In this document: piece by piece, positions 42,479-51,432 of the stretch
Layout: each line of letters starts with the position of its first letter
How positions within the stretch are numbered: position 1 is the first letter of the stretch
DNA from: UBA10649 sp965227045
Lineage (GTDB): Bacteria; Actinomycetota; Actinomycetes; S36-B12
Assembly: GCA_965227045.1 (NCBI GenBank)
Contig: OZ245718.1
Coordinates: forward strand, 2,728,001-2,792,000
Length of the DNA stretch: 64,000 bases
Direction: 5' to 3'
Notes under the pieces: generated by a model
The model's database searches: none
What the model was told of the DNA's origin: nothing
Seen by the model: only the letters and a program-made list of their open reading frames with translations
Translations under genes and position numbers: made by a program

Positions 42479-43138
42479 TCAGTCGAGCGAGACGCCCACG
42501 TAGGGCTTCCCGGTCACGATGGTCACAACTCGGCGCGTCACGGACACCGCGTGGTCGGCGTAGCGCTCGTAGTAGCGCGAGAGCAGCGTTACGTCGATCG
42601 CGGATTCGACGCCGTGGCTCCACGACGGCATGAGCACGATCGTGAAGAGCTCGCGGTGCAGTCGGTCGACCTCCACGTCGTGTCGGGCGATATCGGCGGC
42701 CAGGGAAACATCCTTGGTTGCGATCACCGAGCCGGTCTTCGAGACGATCGCCTCCGCGAGCCCGCCCATCTCGGCGAACGTGCCGCGGAGTTCCTGGGGG
42801 ATCGATGGGCGGGGGTAGCGCAGGCGCGCCTGCTTGGCCACGTGCTCGGCCAGGTCGCCCATGCGCTCCAGCGACGCGGCGATGCGCAAGGCCCCGATGA
42901 CGACTCTGAGGTCCTCACCGTCGGGGTGCTGGAGGGCGATGATGTCGAAGCAGCGCTCCTCCACGTCGCCGGTCAGGGTGTCGATCTGCGCGTCCGCGTC
43001 GATGACCGATTCAGCGAGGGTGAGGTCGGCGTCGAGCAGCGACTGGGTTGCGCGGTTCATCGCCGAGCCGACGAGGCGGGTTATCTGCACCAACTCGGCG
43101 TAGACCGGGTCGAGTTGCTCAAGGTAGGCGGTGGGCAC
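42479..43138 (-). CDS. phoU: PhoU phosphate-signalling protein
   Basis: 219 residues, two three-helix PhoU repeats with conserved ExxxD metal clusters (e.g. ERMGDLAEHVAK and RYYERYADHAVSV). PhoU links the phosphate transporter to the sensor kinase. The GTG start has TATGGT exactly six bases upstream, so it is leaderless. Divergent from senX3. Direct repeats of PHO-box type lie between them. Confidence 0.95.
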   Translation of the reverse strand: MPTAYLEQLDPVYAELVQITRLVGSAMNRATQSLLDADLTLAESVIDADAQIDTLTGDVEERCFDIIALQHPDGEDLRVVIGALRIAASLERMGDLAEHVAKQARLRYPRPSIPQELRGTFAEMGGLAEAIVSKTGSVIATKDVSLAADIARHDVEVDRLHRELFTIVLMPSWSHGVESAIDVTLLSRYYERYADHAVSVTRRVVTIVTGKPYVGVSLD

Positions 43139-43180
43139 GCGTCCACCATAAACCCGCGTTCAGGACGGTGAGCCGCGCCC

Positions 43181-43235
43181 GGTGAATGTGAGATGACCGC
43201 AGGGTGAACAGCCGGTGCCCATCGCTGAACGCTAG
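43181..43235. promoter_or_regulatory. Probable PHO/RegX3 box (11-bp direct repeats)
   Basis: Units of the GGTGAAC type start at 43181, 43192, 43203 and 43214, exactly 11 bp apart: GGTGAATGTGA, GATGACCGCAG, GGTGAACAGCC, GGTGCCCATCG, with a weak fifth unit at 43225. It lies between phoU and senX3, the place expected for RegX3/PhoP binding. Confidence 0.6.
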
Positions 43236-43303
43236 GGGAATCATTCACCCGCACGGCGGCCGATCGTCGGGTTGGGCCGTGAAGCCCTCCTATTGTTTGT
43301 GGT

Positions 43304-44458
43304 GTGGTTCGCAAACGTCGCTCCAGTGCTGCCTCAGCCGAGGCTCCTGTGACCGCGCGCAGAACCACTGGAGTGCGCCCCGCGGTGCCCGACGAGGTCA
43401 TCCGCGTGCTCAGCGTCCTGCCGTCCGCCTCCTTGGTCGTGGCCGCCGATGGGCTGGTCCTCAGGTCCAGCGCGCGAGCGATGGCCCTGGGACTCGTCAG
43501 CCGCAGTGCCGTCACGATTCCCGACATCGTCCACCTGATTGATCGCGTGGCCGAGGATGGTCATGCCCGCGAGCAGGAGATGCGCGTGCGGCGCCCACCA
43601 CTGGGCCGCGAGCTGCTCGAACTGCGCGTGCGCGTTGCGCCGCTCGGCACTGGCGCAATCCTCGTCCTCATCGACGATCTGGCCGAGGAGCGCCGAGTTG
43701 ACGTCGTCCGCCGTGACTTCGTCGCGAACGTCAGCCACGAGCTCAAGACTCCGGTCGGTGCTCTGTCGCTGCTTGCCGAGGCCGTTCTCGCCGCTAGCGA
43801 TGACGCCGATCAGGTTCGACACTTCGCCGAGCGGATGCAGCTCGAGGCCAATCGCCTGAGCCACCTCATCCAGGACGTCATCGACCTGTCGCGCCTGCAG
43901 GGTGACGATCCCATCACCCATGCCGAGATCGTCGACGTCGACGACCTCATCCAGCGAGCCATCGAAGAGGTCCGCACGCTGGCCCTTCGTCAGGAGATCG
44001 AACTGGTCGTGGGCGATCCTTGCGACGGAGTGGTGTTCGCCGATCACGGCCAGTTGCTCACCGCGCTGCGAAACCTGCTGAGTAACGCGATCGCCTATTC
44101 ACCCAGCCACACGAGGGTCGCGGTCGGCGCAAAGCTCATCGATTCGATCGTCGAGATCTCGGTCAAGGATCAGGGCATCGGCATCCCGGTGAACGACCTC
44201 GATCGAATCTTCGAGCGCTTCTACCGGGTCGACCAGGCGCGCTCGCGGATCACCGGCGGGACGGGACTGGGGCTCGCCATCGTCAAGCATGTATGCCAGA
44301 ACCACGGCGGCGAGTGCACGGTCTGGTCCGAACCCGGAGTTGGATCGACGTTCACCCTGCGGCTGCCGTCCTACCAAGCGTCGACGCCGTTCGATCGTGA
44401 CAGTCATGAAATGTCGGTCGACATGCTGTCGATTCCGACGGGAGAGGTTCTGACGTGA
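43304..44458 (+). CDS. senX3: Phosphate-responsive histidine kinase SenX3 (no membrane segments)
   Basis: 384 residues: a PAS-like region (about 30-125), then HisKA with phosphoacceptor H145 in DFVANVSHELKTP, and HATPase with NLLSNAIAYSP, DQGIGIP and GGTGLGLAIVKH. The expected two N-terminal transmembrane helices of SenX3 are absent. An in-frame stop at 43280 excludes a longer version. GTG start with TATTGT seven bases upstream. Followed by regX3, sharing a GTGA overlap. Controls the phosphate response. Confidence 0.93.
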   Translation: MVRKRRSSAASAEAPVTARRTTGVRPAVPDEVIRVLSVLPSASLVVAADGLVLRSSARAMALGLVSRSAVTIPDIVHLIDRVAEDGHAREQEMRVRRPPLGRELLELRVRVAPLGTGAILVLIDDLAEERRVDVVRRDFVANVSHELKTPVGALSLLAEAVLAASDDADQVRHFAERMQLEANRLSHLIQDVIDLSRLQGDDPITHAEIVDVDDLIQRAIEEVRTLALRQEIELVVGDPCDGVVFADHGQLLTALRNLLSNAIAYSPSHTRVAVGAKLIDSIVEISVKDQGIGIPVNDLDRIFERFYRVDQARSRITGGTGLGLAIVKHVCQNHGGECTVWSEPGVGSTFTLRLPSYQASTPFDRDSHEMSVDMLSIPTGEVLT

Positions 44459-45135
44459 CCCGAGTTCTGGTCGTCGAGGACGAGGAGTCGTTCTCCGACG
44501 CGTTGTCTTTCATGCTTCGGCGCGAGGGTTATGAGGTCGAAGTTGCTGATGACGGCAATGTCGCCGTCGAGCTATTCGATCGCCGCGGCGCCGACCTGAT
44601 CCTGCTCGACCTGATGCTTCCGGGCATCTCGGGCACCGAGGTATGCCGGGTCATTCGTGCGAAGTCCCAGGTGCCGATCATCATGCTGACCGCCAAGGAT
44701 GGCGAGATCGACAAGGTCGTCGGCCTCGAGATCGGCGCGGACGACTACATCACCAAGCCGTTCTCCTCGCGCGAACTGCTCGCGCGAGTGCGAGCCGTCC
44801 TGCGTCGTCACGGTGAGGTCGATGATCTGCTGCCGATGACGATCGAGGCAGGTCCGGTGCGGCTCGACGCAGACCGCCACGTGGTCACGGTCCGTGGGGC
44901 CGTCGTGCCGATGCCGCTGAAGGAGTTTGACCTCCTGGAGTTTCTGGTTCGCAATTCTGGACGCGTCATGACGCGTTCGCAGCTGATCGACCGGGTCTGG
45001 GGTTCTGACTACGTGGGCGACACCAAGACTCTCGACGTCCACGTGAAGCGTCTGCGCGCGAAGATCGAGGTCGACGCCGCGAACCCTGTGCACCTGCTCA
45101 CGGTGCGAGGCCTGGGTTACAAGTTCGAGGCCTGA
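44455..45135 (+). CDS. regX3: Response regulator RegX3
   Basis: 226 residues. Receiver with phosphoacceptor D52 in LILLDLMLPG and the switch lysine near 102 (DYITKPFSS). OmpR-type winged helix (PMPLKEFDLLEFLVRNSGRV, then DVHVKRLRAKIE). The GTG start overlaps the senX3 stop. Partner of SenX3 in inorganic phosphate response. The 11-bp direct repeats between phoU and senX3 are its likely target. Confidence 0.95.
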   Translation: MTRVLVVEDEESFSDALSFMLRREGYEVEVADDGNVAVELFDRRGADLILLDLMLPGISGTEVCRVIRAKSQVPIIMLTAKDGEIDKVVGLEIGADDYITKPFSSRELLARVRAVLRRHGEVDDLLPMTIEAGPVRLDADRHVVTVRGAVVPMPLKEFDLLEFLVRNSGRVMTRSQLIDRVWGSDYVGDTKTLDVHVKRLRAKIEVDAANPVHLLTVRGLGYKFEA

Positions 45136-45141
45136 CGCGCG

Positions 45142-45669
45142 CTAGCTGGCAGCAGCCGACGGCGCGATCGGAGCCTGCGGCGGATTCGGGGCGATGCCCT
45201 CGTAGTAGCCGACCGGCGGCACCGTGAGCACCGACATCGACACAAGTCCCGCATCGGCGAAGCCGAGCTGAACGGGCACGTAGGTCGAGGTAGCTGCCTC
45301 GAAGCCGTAGGCATTGATCCACGTGTCGGAGTCGAAGCCGAATGAGACGGATGCGCCGGGGTTCAAGTCGACGCCCCCGCCGGTGATGTCGGCCGGCACG
45401 CCATTGACGGTCGCGTACACCAGGCGGTCGGCAACCGGACCGGTATTGACGATCCGAGAAGTCAGGGTTGCGGCCTTGGAGCCCTCCGGGCCCATGACCA
45501 AGGTCGCGTTCTCAACCTTGATCTCGCCAGCCTGAGCACTCACTCCATTGCCGGAGTTCATGGTGGCCTGCATGTTGGTGGTGGCGCCCTTTCCGCTGAA
45601 GCAACCGGTGAGAACCGGAGAGGCAAGAAGGACGAGGGCGGCGACTGCGGCGACGTGGATGCGCTTCAC
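45142..45669 (-). CDS. LpqE-like lipoprotein
   Basis: 175 residues. Signal peptide with lipobox LTGCF, Cys at about 23. The mature domain is beta-rich with VENATLVMGPEGSKAATL and FGFDSDTW; function unknown. Position next to carD matches Rv3584 (LpqE). The GTG at 45669 was chosen because TACTGT lies exactly six bases upstream. Another in-frame GTG is at 45675. Convergent with regX3 (6-nt gap), divergent from carD. Confidence 0.8.
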   Translation of the reverse strand: MKRIHVAAVAALVLLASPVLTGCFSGKGATTNMQATMNSGNGVSAQAGEIKVENATLVMGPEGSKAATLTSRIVNTGPVADRLVYATVNGVPADITGGGVDLNPGASVSFGFDSDTWINAYGFEAATSTYVPVQLGFADAGLVSMSVLTVPPVGYYEGIAPNPPQAPIAPSAAAS

Positions 45670-45753
45670 GGGCACACAGTAGCGAAGCGGACTCCGGCAT
45701 TTAGGGCCGGAACACCGTGGTAACCTTGATCCCCTTGAGTAGAGGGAGTCCGG

Positions 45754-46236
45754 ATGACGTTCAACGTCGGCGACACGGTTGTTTACCCGCACCACGGGGC
45801 GGCCGTTATCGAAGCAGTCGAGATTCGGACCATTAAAGGCGAGGACCGCAAGTACTTGGTCCTTCGGGTCGCTCAGGGCGATCTCACCGTTCGGGTGCCT
45901 TCCGACAATGTCGATCTCGTCGGTGTCCGCGACGTTGTCAACGCCGAGGGACTGGACCGGGTGTTCAACGTCCTGCGGCAGCCGTACACGGAGGAGCCGA
46001 CCAACTGGTCCCGTCGCTACAAGGCGAACCTTGAGAAGCTCGCTTCCGGCGATGTCATCAAGGTTGCCGAGGTGGTCCGCGATCTGTGGCGTCGTGAGCG
46101 CGAGCGCGGCCTGTCGGCTGGCGAGAAGCGCATGCTGGCCAAGGCCCGCCAGATCCTGGTGAGCGAGCTGGCACTGGCGGAGAAGACCAACGAGGTCAAG
46201 GCTGAGGCCATCCTCGATGAGGTTCTCGCCTCCTAA
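45754..46236 (+). CDS. carD: CarD-type RNA-polymerase-binding transcription factor
   Basis: 160 residues. N-terminal Tudor-like RNAP-interaction domain beginning FNVGDTVVYPHHGAAVIE, C-terminal helical DNA-binding domain with WSRRYKANLEKL and the invariant RDLWRRERERGLSAGEKRML. CarD stabilises open promoter complexes at rRNA and other genes. The ATG follows AGGGAG. A TAACCT box lies near 45721. Followed by ispD and ispF as in Mycobacterium. Confidence 0.97.
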   Translation: MTFNVGDTVVYPHHGAAVIEAVEIRTIKGEDRKYLVLRVAQGDLTVRVPSDNVDLVGVRDVVNAEGLDRVFNVLRQPYTEEPTNWSRRYKANLEKLASGDVIKVAEVVRDLWRRERERGLSAGEKRMLAKARQILVSELALAEKTNEVKAEAILDEVLAS

Positions 46237-46266
46237 CTGGCTCCCAGAGCCGTCCTTAGGGGCCGA

Positions 46267-46989
46267 ATGAACTCCCCATCAACGGGCCGTACTGCGGTTC
46301 TTGTTCCTGCGGCCGGTCGTGGCGAGCGCCTTGGCCCTGGTGCTCCGAAGGCACTGCGTCCGCTCGGCGGAATACCGATGCTCGTCCACGCCGTTCGCGC
46401 ACTGGCCGCGAGCCGCATCGTCGATCTGGTGGTCGTCGCCGCGCCAGAGGACAGTGCGGAGAGTGTCGCCTCGATGCTGGCCGAGCAGTCATTCCTCGCG
46501 GAGGTTGTCGTCGTGACAGGTGGCGACACCCGCCAGGATTCCGTCGCCCGCGCACTTCTGACCCTTCCCGACGACATCGACGTCGTCCTCGTGCACGATG
46601 CGGCGCGCCCGCTCGTACCCGTTGAGGTAGTGACCGCGGTTGTCGCCGCGGTTCGGGCCGGACATCCCGCGGTCGTACCCGGACTGGCCGTCGTCGACAC
46701 GATCAAGCGGGTGGATGGCTCGGGACTGGTCGAATGCACGGTCGACAGGGGCCCGTTGCGTGCCATCCAGACGCCCCAGGGCTTCGATCGTCAGGTGCTG
46801 CAGAAGGCTCACGCCACCGCCGACCTCGACGCGGCTGCCGCGACGGATGATGCCGGACTCGTCGAACGACTCGGGCTCCCCGTGCATGTGGTGGCCGGGC
46901 ACGAGGAAGCCTTCAAGGTCACGACCCCACTCGATGTGGTCATCGCCGAGGCCATCCTCGCCAGACGTCGGGCTGCCGGTGCCGTCTGA
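46267..46989 (+). CDS. ispD: 2-C-methyl-D-erythritol 4-phosphate cytidylyltransferase
   Basis: 240 residues. VPAAGRGERLGPGAPKAL is the CTP-binding loop, VLVHDAARPLV the central motif and RAIQTPQGFD the C-terminal motif. Third step of the MEP isoprenoid pathway. Starts 30 nt after carD and overlaps ispF by 11 nt. Confidence 0.96.
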   Translation: MNSPSTGRTAVLVPAAGRGERLGPGAPKALRPLGGIPMLVHAVRALAASRIVDLVVVAAPEDSAESVASMLAEQSFLAEVVVVTGGDTRQDSVARALLTLPDDIDVVLVHDAARPLVPVEVVTAVVAAVRAGHPAVVPGLAVVDTIKRVDGSGLVECTVDRGPLRAIQTPQGFDRQVLQKAHATADLDAAAATDDAGLVERLGLPVHVVAGHEEAFKVTTPLDVVIAEAILARRRAAGAV

Positions 46990-47458
46990 CATTCCCTTCG
47001 TCGGCATCGGAACCGACGTGCATGCCTTCGCGGAGGGTCGCCCGCTCCGGGTAGCCGGCCTGCTGTGGCCGGGTGAGACCGGACTGGCTGGGCACTCGGA
47101 CGCCGATGTCGCGGCGCACGCGCTGTGCGATGCGCTGCTCTCCGCGGCCGGGCTCGGGGACCTCGGCTCAGTCTTCGGAACCGACGACCCCGCGTGGTCC
47201 GATGCCTCGGGCGTCTCCCTGCTTGCCCACACAGCGGGCCTGGTGAGAGCAGAGGGCTTTCGTATCGGCAACGCGAGCGTCCAGGTGATCGGCAATCGCC
47301 CGCGCATCGGCGCGCGTCGGCAGGAAGCAGAGGACGTTCTCAGCGCCGCGATCGGCGCCCCCGTGCGGGTCTCGGGGACGACGAGCGACGGCCTGGGGCT
47401 CACCGGGCGAGGCGAGGGCATCGCCGCGATCGCCGTTGCATCTGTGGTTGCGAACTGA
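46979..47458 (+). CDS. ispF: 2-C-methyl-D-erythritol 2,4-cyclodiphosphate synthase
   Basis: 159 residues, full length. Zinc-binding GIGTDVHAF and GHSDADVAAHALCDALLSAAGLGD, and the DP binding loop near VIGNRPRIG. The GTG start (46979) overlaps ispD. Fifth step of the MEP pathway. The order ispD-ispF-cysS-rlmB matches Rv3582c-Rv3579c. Confidence 0.95.
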   Translation: MPSDIPFVGIGTDVHAFAEGRPLRVAGLLWPGETGLAGHSDADVAAHALCDALLSAAGLGDLGSVFGTDDPAWSDASGVSLLAHTAGLVRAEGFRIGNASVQVIGNRPRIGARRQEAEDVLSAAIGAPVRVSGTTSDGLGLTGRGEGIAAIAVASVVAN

Positions 47459-47481
47459 TCCGTCGGTATTAGGGTCGGCCC

Positions 47482-47874
47482 ATGACTTCATTGCCCGATG
47501 ACGCGAAGGCCCTGTTCGATGCGCCCGAGTTCGCGACGATCGCCACGATTCAGCCGGATGGTCGTCCGCAGCTGTCGGTCGTGTGGATCGAGCGCGACGG
47601 CGACGAGCTCCTCGTCTCGACCATCAAGGGTCGGCAGAAGCACGCCAACCTGACCAAGGACCCGCGCGTGACCGTTCTGGTGTTCCCGAAGGACAGCCCG
47701 TACTCGTACGTCGAAGTTCGCGGCACGTCAACCATGACCGACGAGGGCGGACCGGAGCTGATCGACCGCCTGGCTCATCAGTACATGGGAGTGGATCGGT
47801 ACCCCGGAGACGACGGAACGGACAACGTCCGCGTCGTCGTTCGCATCACGCCAGAGAAGGTCATCGTCCACTAG
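47482..47874 (+). CDS. PPOX-class F420/FMN-dependent oxidoreductase
   Basis: 130 residues. Split-barrel flavin-binding fold: FATIATIQPDGRPQLSVVW, then STIKGRQKHANLTKDPRVTVLVF and YSYVEVRGTSTM. Related to Rv1155-type F420-dependent proteins that act on biliverdin or tetrapyrroles. The cofactor is not assigned here. ATG with TAGGGT six bases upstream, leaderless. Inserted between ispF and cysS, where Mycobacterium has nothing. Confidence 0.85.
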   Translation: MTSLPDDAKALFDAPEFATIATIQPDGRPQLSVVWIERDGDELLVSTIKGRQKHANLTKDPRVTVLVFPKDSPYSYVEVRGTSTMTDEGGPELIDRLAHQYMGVDRYPGDDGTDNVRVVVRITPEKVIVH

Positions 47875-47888
47875 GTACTGTTCGGCCT

Positions 47889-49298
47889 GTGACTTTGCGC
47901 TTTTACGACACGGCTACCCGGTCGATACGGGACTTCGTCCCGATCGTTCCCGGCCGTGCGGGTATCTACCTGTGCGGTGCGACGGTTCAGGCAAAGCCGC
48001 ACGTGGGGCACATTCGCAGCGGTGTCGCCTTCGACGTCATCCGACGCTGGCTCACGGCACGCGGCTTTGATGTCACCTTCGTGCGCAATGTGACGGACAT
48101 AGACGACAAGATCATCCACAACGCCGGACACGAGGACGTGCCCTACTGGGTCGTGGGCATGCGCAATGAGCGTGCATTCAATCGAGCGTACGACGCCCTC
48201 GGCTGCCTTCCGCCCACCTACGAGCCGCGAGCCACCGGCCACATTCCCGAGATCATCACGCTCATGCACCGCCTCATCGATGCCGGTCACGGCTACGCCT
48301 CGGACGGTGACGTCTACTTCGATGTCCGAGGCTTCCCGGAGTACGGCTCGCTGAGCGGCCAGAAGATCGACGACATGCTCGCGTCTCCGGACTCCGATTC
48401 GAACGCGAAGCGAGATCCGCGCGACTTCGCCATGTGGAAGGCCGCCAAGCCGGGCGAGCCCTACTGGGATACCCCGTGGGGACCTGGCCGACCCGGTTGG
48501 CACATCGAGTGCTCGGCAATGGCCGAGAAGTACCTCGGCTCGACTTTCGACATCCACGGCGGTGGACTCGACCTTGTCTTCCCCCATCACGAGAACGAGA
48601 TCGCGCAGTCGCGCGCGGCCGGCGACGGCTTCGCGAACTACTGGCTGCACAACGCCTGGATCACCACGGCGGGGGAGAAGATGAGCAAGTCGCTCGGGAA
48701 CTCGCTGCTTGTCGACGAAGTCCTCAAGCGCGTGCGCCCCGTCGAACTGCGCTACTACCTGGCCGGCTCGCACTACCGATCGATGCAGGAGTACTCCGAC
48801 GAGTCTGTCGCCGATGCGGGACAGGGCTACCGCCGGATCGAGGGTTTCCTGCAGCGCGCTGCGGAGCGCCTCGGCATCGTCGGTGATCCAGTCGTTCGCC
48901 CTGAGGCCCGTCCCGCTGAGTTCGATACAGCCATGGACGACGACATCGGCGTGCCGTCCGCATTGGCCGTCGTGCACGAGACCGTGCGACGAGGCAACGC
49001 GATTCTTGCGACGCCCGCCGCTGCCGAGCTGCAGGCTGCCTTCGACCAGACCCTCGCGATGATCGACGTGCTCGGACTTAACCCGTGGTCGTTGCCGTGG
49101 TCTGCGGGGAGCGGGGGCGGGGCAGGGCGCGAGACACTGGTCATCGGCGAACTGGTGCAGGTCGTCCTCGACCAGCGCCAGTCAGCCCGAGAACGCAAGG
49201 ATTTCGCGGCGGCCGACGCCATCCGCGATGGACTGGATCGGATCGGCATCCGGGTCGAGGACACCCCCCAAGGGGTCCGCTGGTCGCTGGACGACTGA
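47889..49298 (+). CDS. cysS: Cysteinyl-tRNA synthetase
   Basis: 469 residues. PHVGHIRSG is the HIGH signature, and GEKMSKSLGN is KMSKS. Zinc ligands are in YLCGATVQ (Cys) and WHIECSAMA, with HHENEIAQS. The CysS core and anticodon domain are complete. GTG start with TACTGT seven bases upstream, leaderless. Followed by rlmB, 17 nt apart. Confidence 0.97.
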   Translation: MTLRFYDTATRSIRDFVPIVPGRAGIYLCGATVQAKPHVGHIRSGVAFDVIRRWLTARGFDVTFVRNVTDIDDKIIHNAGHEDVPYWVVGMRNERAFNRAYDALGCLPPTYEPRATGHIPEIITLMHRLIDAGHGYASDGDVYFDVRGFPEYGSLSGQKIDDMLASPDSDSNAKRDPRDFAMWKAAKPGEPYWDTPWGPGRPGWHIECSAMAEKYLGSTFDIHGGGLDLVFPHHENEIAQSRAAGDGFANYWLHNAWITTAGEKMSKSLGNSLLVDEVLKRVRPVELRYYLAGSHYRSMQEYSDESVADAGQGYRRIEGFLQRAAERLGIVGDPVVRPEARPAEFDTAMDDDIGVPSALAVVHETVRRGNAILATPAAAELQAAFDQTLAMIDVLGLNPWSLPWSAGSGGGAGRETLVIGELVQVVLDQRQSARERKDFAAADAIRDGLDRIGIRVEDTPQGVRWSLDD

Positions 49299-49315
49299 AC
49301 CCGGGAGGGCGAACC

Positions 49316-50266
49316 ATGGCAGGGAACTCACAGCGCCGCGGCGCGATGCGCAAGGACGGCACGAAGAAGGGTGCGACGGCGGGCTCGGGCGGCCAGAAGC
49401 GGCAGGCACTCGAGGGCAAGAAGCCGACGCCGAAGGCGACAGATCGGCCTCACCATCCCGCCGCCAGGCGTGAGCGTGCCAAGAAGCGCGCGGCCACCGG
49501 CCCGCAGCGTTCCACGAGCGCACGAGGCGGAAGTCGGCGTTCGACCGGAAGCATGCTCATGGGGCGCAACCCGGTTGTCGAGGCGCTTCGGGCCAAGGTG
49601 CCGGCGTCGGCGCTCTACGTGCAGGCCAAGCTCGAGGCGGATGATCGCTGGCGCGAAGCGATGCGCAGCGCGGTGGCGGCGGGCATCCCGATTCTCGAGG
49701 TGGCCAAGACCGAACTCGATCGCATGACCGACGGCGGCGTGCATCAGGGCATGGTCCTCACGATGCCCGAGTACCAGTACTCGCACGCGCAGGATCTCGA
49801 GCACGGCTCGTTGATCGTCGCGCTCGACGGCGTCACCGACCCGCGGAACCTCGGTGCGATTGCGCGATCAGCGGCAGCGTTCGGCGCAGACGGAATTGTG
49901 ATTCCGACCCGTCGGTCCGTGGGCGTTACCGCCTCGGGCTGGAAGACCTCGGCGGGCGCCTTGGCTCGCGTGCCGGTTGCTCAGGTCACCAACCTGACGC
50001 GTGCGCTGGAGTCATTCCAGAAGCAGGGCTTCACCGTCGTCGGCCTCGCGGCCGACGCGGACGCTGACCTCGCGACTCTTGCGAAGGATGTGCTGACAGA
50101 CAAGGTCGTGATCGTCATCGGCGCCGAGGGTGAAGGCCTCTCGCGCCTGGTCGGCGAGACGTGCGACTGGCGAGTGAGCATCCCGATGGTGGCCGGCGTT
50201 GAGTCGCTCAATGCCTCAGTCGCCGCAGGCATCGTCCTTCAGGCGGTGTTCTCGGCTCGCTCCTGA
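49316..50266 (+). CDS. rlmB: 23S rRNA (guanosine 2251-2'-O)-methyltransferase, SpoU/TrmH family
   Basis: 316 residues. A 75-residue Lys/Arg-rich N-terminal tail precedes the substrate-binding domain (MGRNPVVEALRA). SpoU knot motifs: NLGAIARSAAAFGADGIV, GAEGEGLSRLV and SLNASVAAGIVLQ. Methylates 23S rRNA at G2251 (E. coli numbering). GGGAGGGC precedes the ATG. The last 28 nt overlap the convergent antiporter gene. Confidence 0.93.
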   Translation: MAGNSQRRGAMRKDGTKKGATAGSGGQKRQALEGKKPTPKATDRPHHPAARRERAKKRAATGPQRSTSARGGSRRSTGSMLMGRNPVVEALRAKVPASALYVQAKLEADDRWREAMRSAVAAGIPILEVAKTELDRMTDGGVHQGMVLTMPEYQYSHAQDLEHGSLIVALDGVTDPRNLGAIARSAAAFGADGIVIPTRRSVGVTASGWKTSAGALARVPVAQVTNLTRALESFQKQGFTVVGLAADADADLATLAKDVLTDKVVIVIGAEGEGLSRLVGETCDWRVSIPMVAGVESLNASVAAGIVLQAVFSARS

Positions 50267-51432
50267 ACATCGAGTTCAGGCTGCTGGCCACGGATCAGCC
50301 AGTTGCCGACCAGCGGGAAGACGAGAACAGTCAGCGCTCCCGCCCCGACGAGCGCGGCTGCATTGCTCGTGAGCATGATCCCGGCCTCAACCTCGATCGT
50401 GGTGACGGCGACGATGATCGGAAGCCCTGTCGCGACGAACAGTGAGAATCGCGCGCGCTCGCGTCGCTCGGGGATCGCACGCCGGTAGAGGAAGTACTGC
50501 GTCACACCTCTGGCGAGCAGGATGTAGATGAAGAACCGGATCATTGCCCAGGGGTTCTCGATAATCGAGTCGATGTCCAGATTTGCGCCCGAGACCACGA
50601 AGAAGAGCGGGATCAAGAAGCCGAACCCGATCGCCTCCATCTTCGTCTGCAAGGATGATTCCGCGGATGGCGGCGAGAACCGCCTCACGATGATGCCGGC
50701 GACGAACGCGCCCAGCACGACATCGAGGCCGAAGTCACTCGCGAGCGCAAGTAGCGCGATGAGCAGCAGCATCGTGAACCGCAGCGCGGTCTGCGAGCTC
50801 GTATGGTGTCCGCGCTCGAGGATCGCCCTGACTCGCTCTCCAGCCAATCTCGCCGGGAGAGTCGCGAGTATCAACGCGACGATCCCGAAACCCACAAGGC
50901 TCAATAGCGCTACGAAGGAACTCTTGGTTCCGAGAAGGACCGAGATCGCGATGATCGGCCCGAACTCGCCCCAGGCGCCGGCTCCCATGAACAAGTTGCC
51001 GAATTTAGTGTGCAGTTCGCCTCGATCCCTGACGATCGGCAAGAGGGTGCCGAATGCGGTCGACGTGAGTGCAATGGCCACGCCGAGCGTGTCATGCACC
51101 TTGCCGGTCGCGGTCATCACAAAGGCCGCGGCCGCCGCGACGAGGATCGACAGGCCCCATCCGATTGCTGCAAGTCGTCCGCCCTGGCCCCTCAGCGCGT
51201 GGGACTCAAGTTCGACCCCAGCAAGGAAGAACAGCAGTCCCAGACCGAGCTCGGAGAGCAGTTCGATCGAGGAGTCGACAGTGACCCAGCCGAGCAGTTG
51301 CGGTCCGAAAATGATGCCGCCTGCCATGAGGAGTACGACCTCAGCGACCTTGATGCGAAGCAGTCCGACGATGAGCGGCACGAAGGCGGCAATCGCGGCG
51401 ATCACCACGAGCGAGCGAAACTCGTCCGACAC
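50239..51432 (-). CDS. Kef/CPA2-type monovalent cation:proton antiporter
   Basis: 397 residues, about 11-12 transmembrane helices: EVVLLMAGGIIFGPQLLGW and LSELGLGLLFFLAGVEL are the typical start. The two discontinuous-helix regions are near residues 110-140 (VAIALTSTAFGTLLP) and 150-160 (MGAGAWGEFGP). No TrkA-N regulatory domain is fused. The GTG start shares one base with the stop of the DUF4032 gene. Exchanges Na+ or K+ for H+. Confidence 0.88.
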   Translation of the reverse strand: MSDEFRSLVVIAAIAAFVPLIVGLLRIKVAEVVLLMAGGIIFGPQLLGWVTVDSSIELLSELGLGLLFFLAGVELESHALRGQGGRLAAIGWGLSILVAAAAAFVMTATGKVHDTLGVAIALTSTAFGTLLPIVRDRGELHTKFGNLFMGAGAWGEFGPIIAISVLLGTKSSFVALLSLVGFGIVALILATLPARLAGERVRAILERGHHTSSQTALRFTMLLLIALLALASDFGLDVVLGAFVAGIIVRRFSPPSAESSLQTKMEAIGFGFLIPLFFVVSGANLDIDSIIENPWAMIRFFIYILLARGVTQYFLYRRAIPERRERARFSLFVATGLPIIVAVTTIEVEAGIMLTSNAAALVGAGALTVLVFPLVGNWLIRGQQPELDVQERAENTA

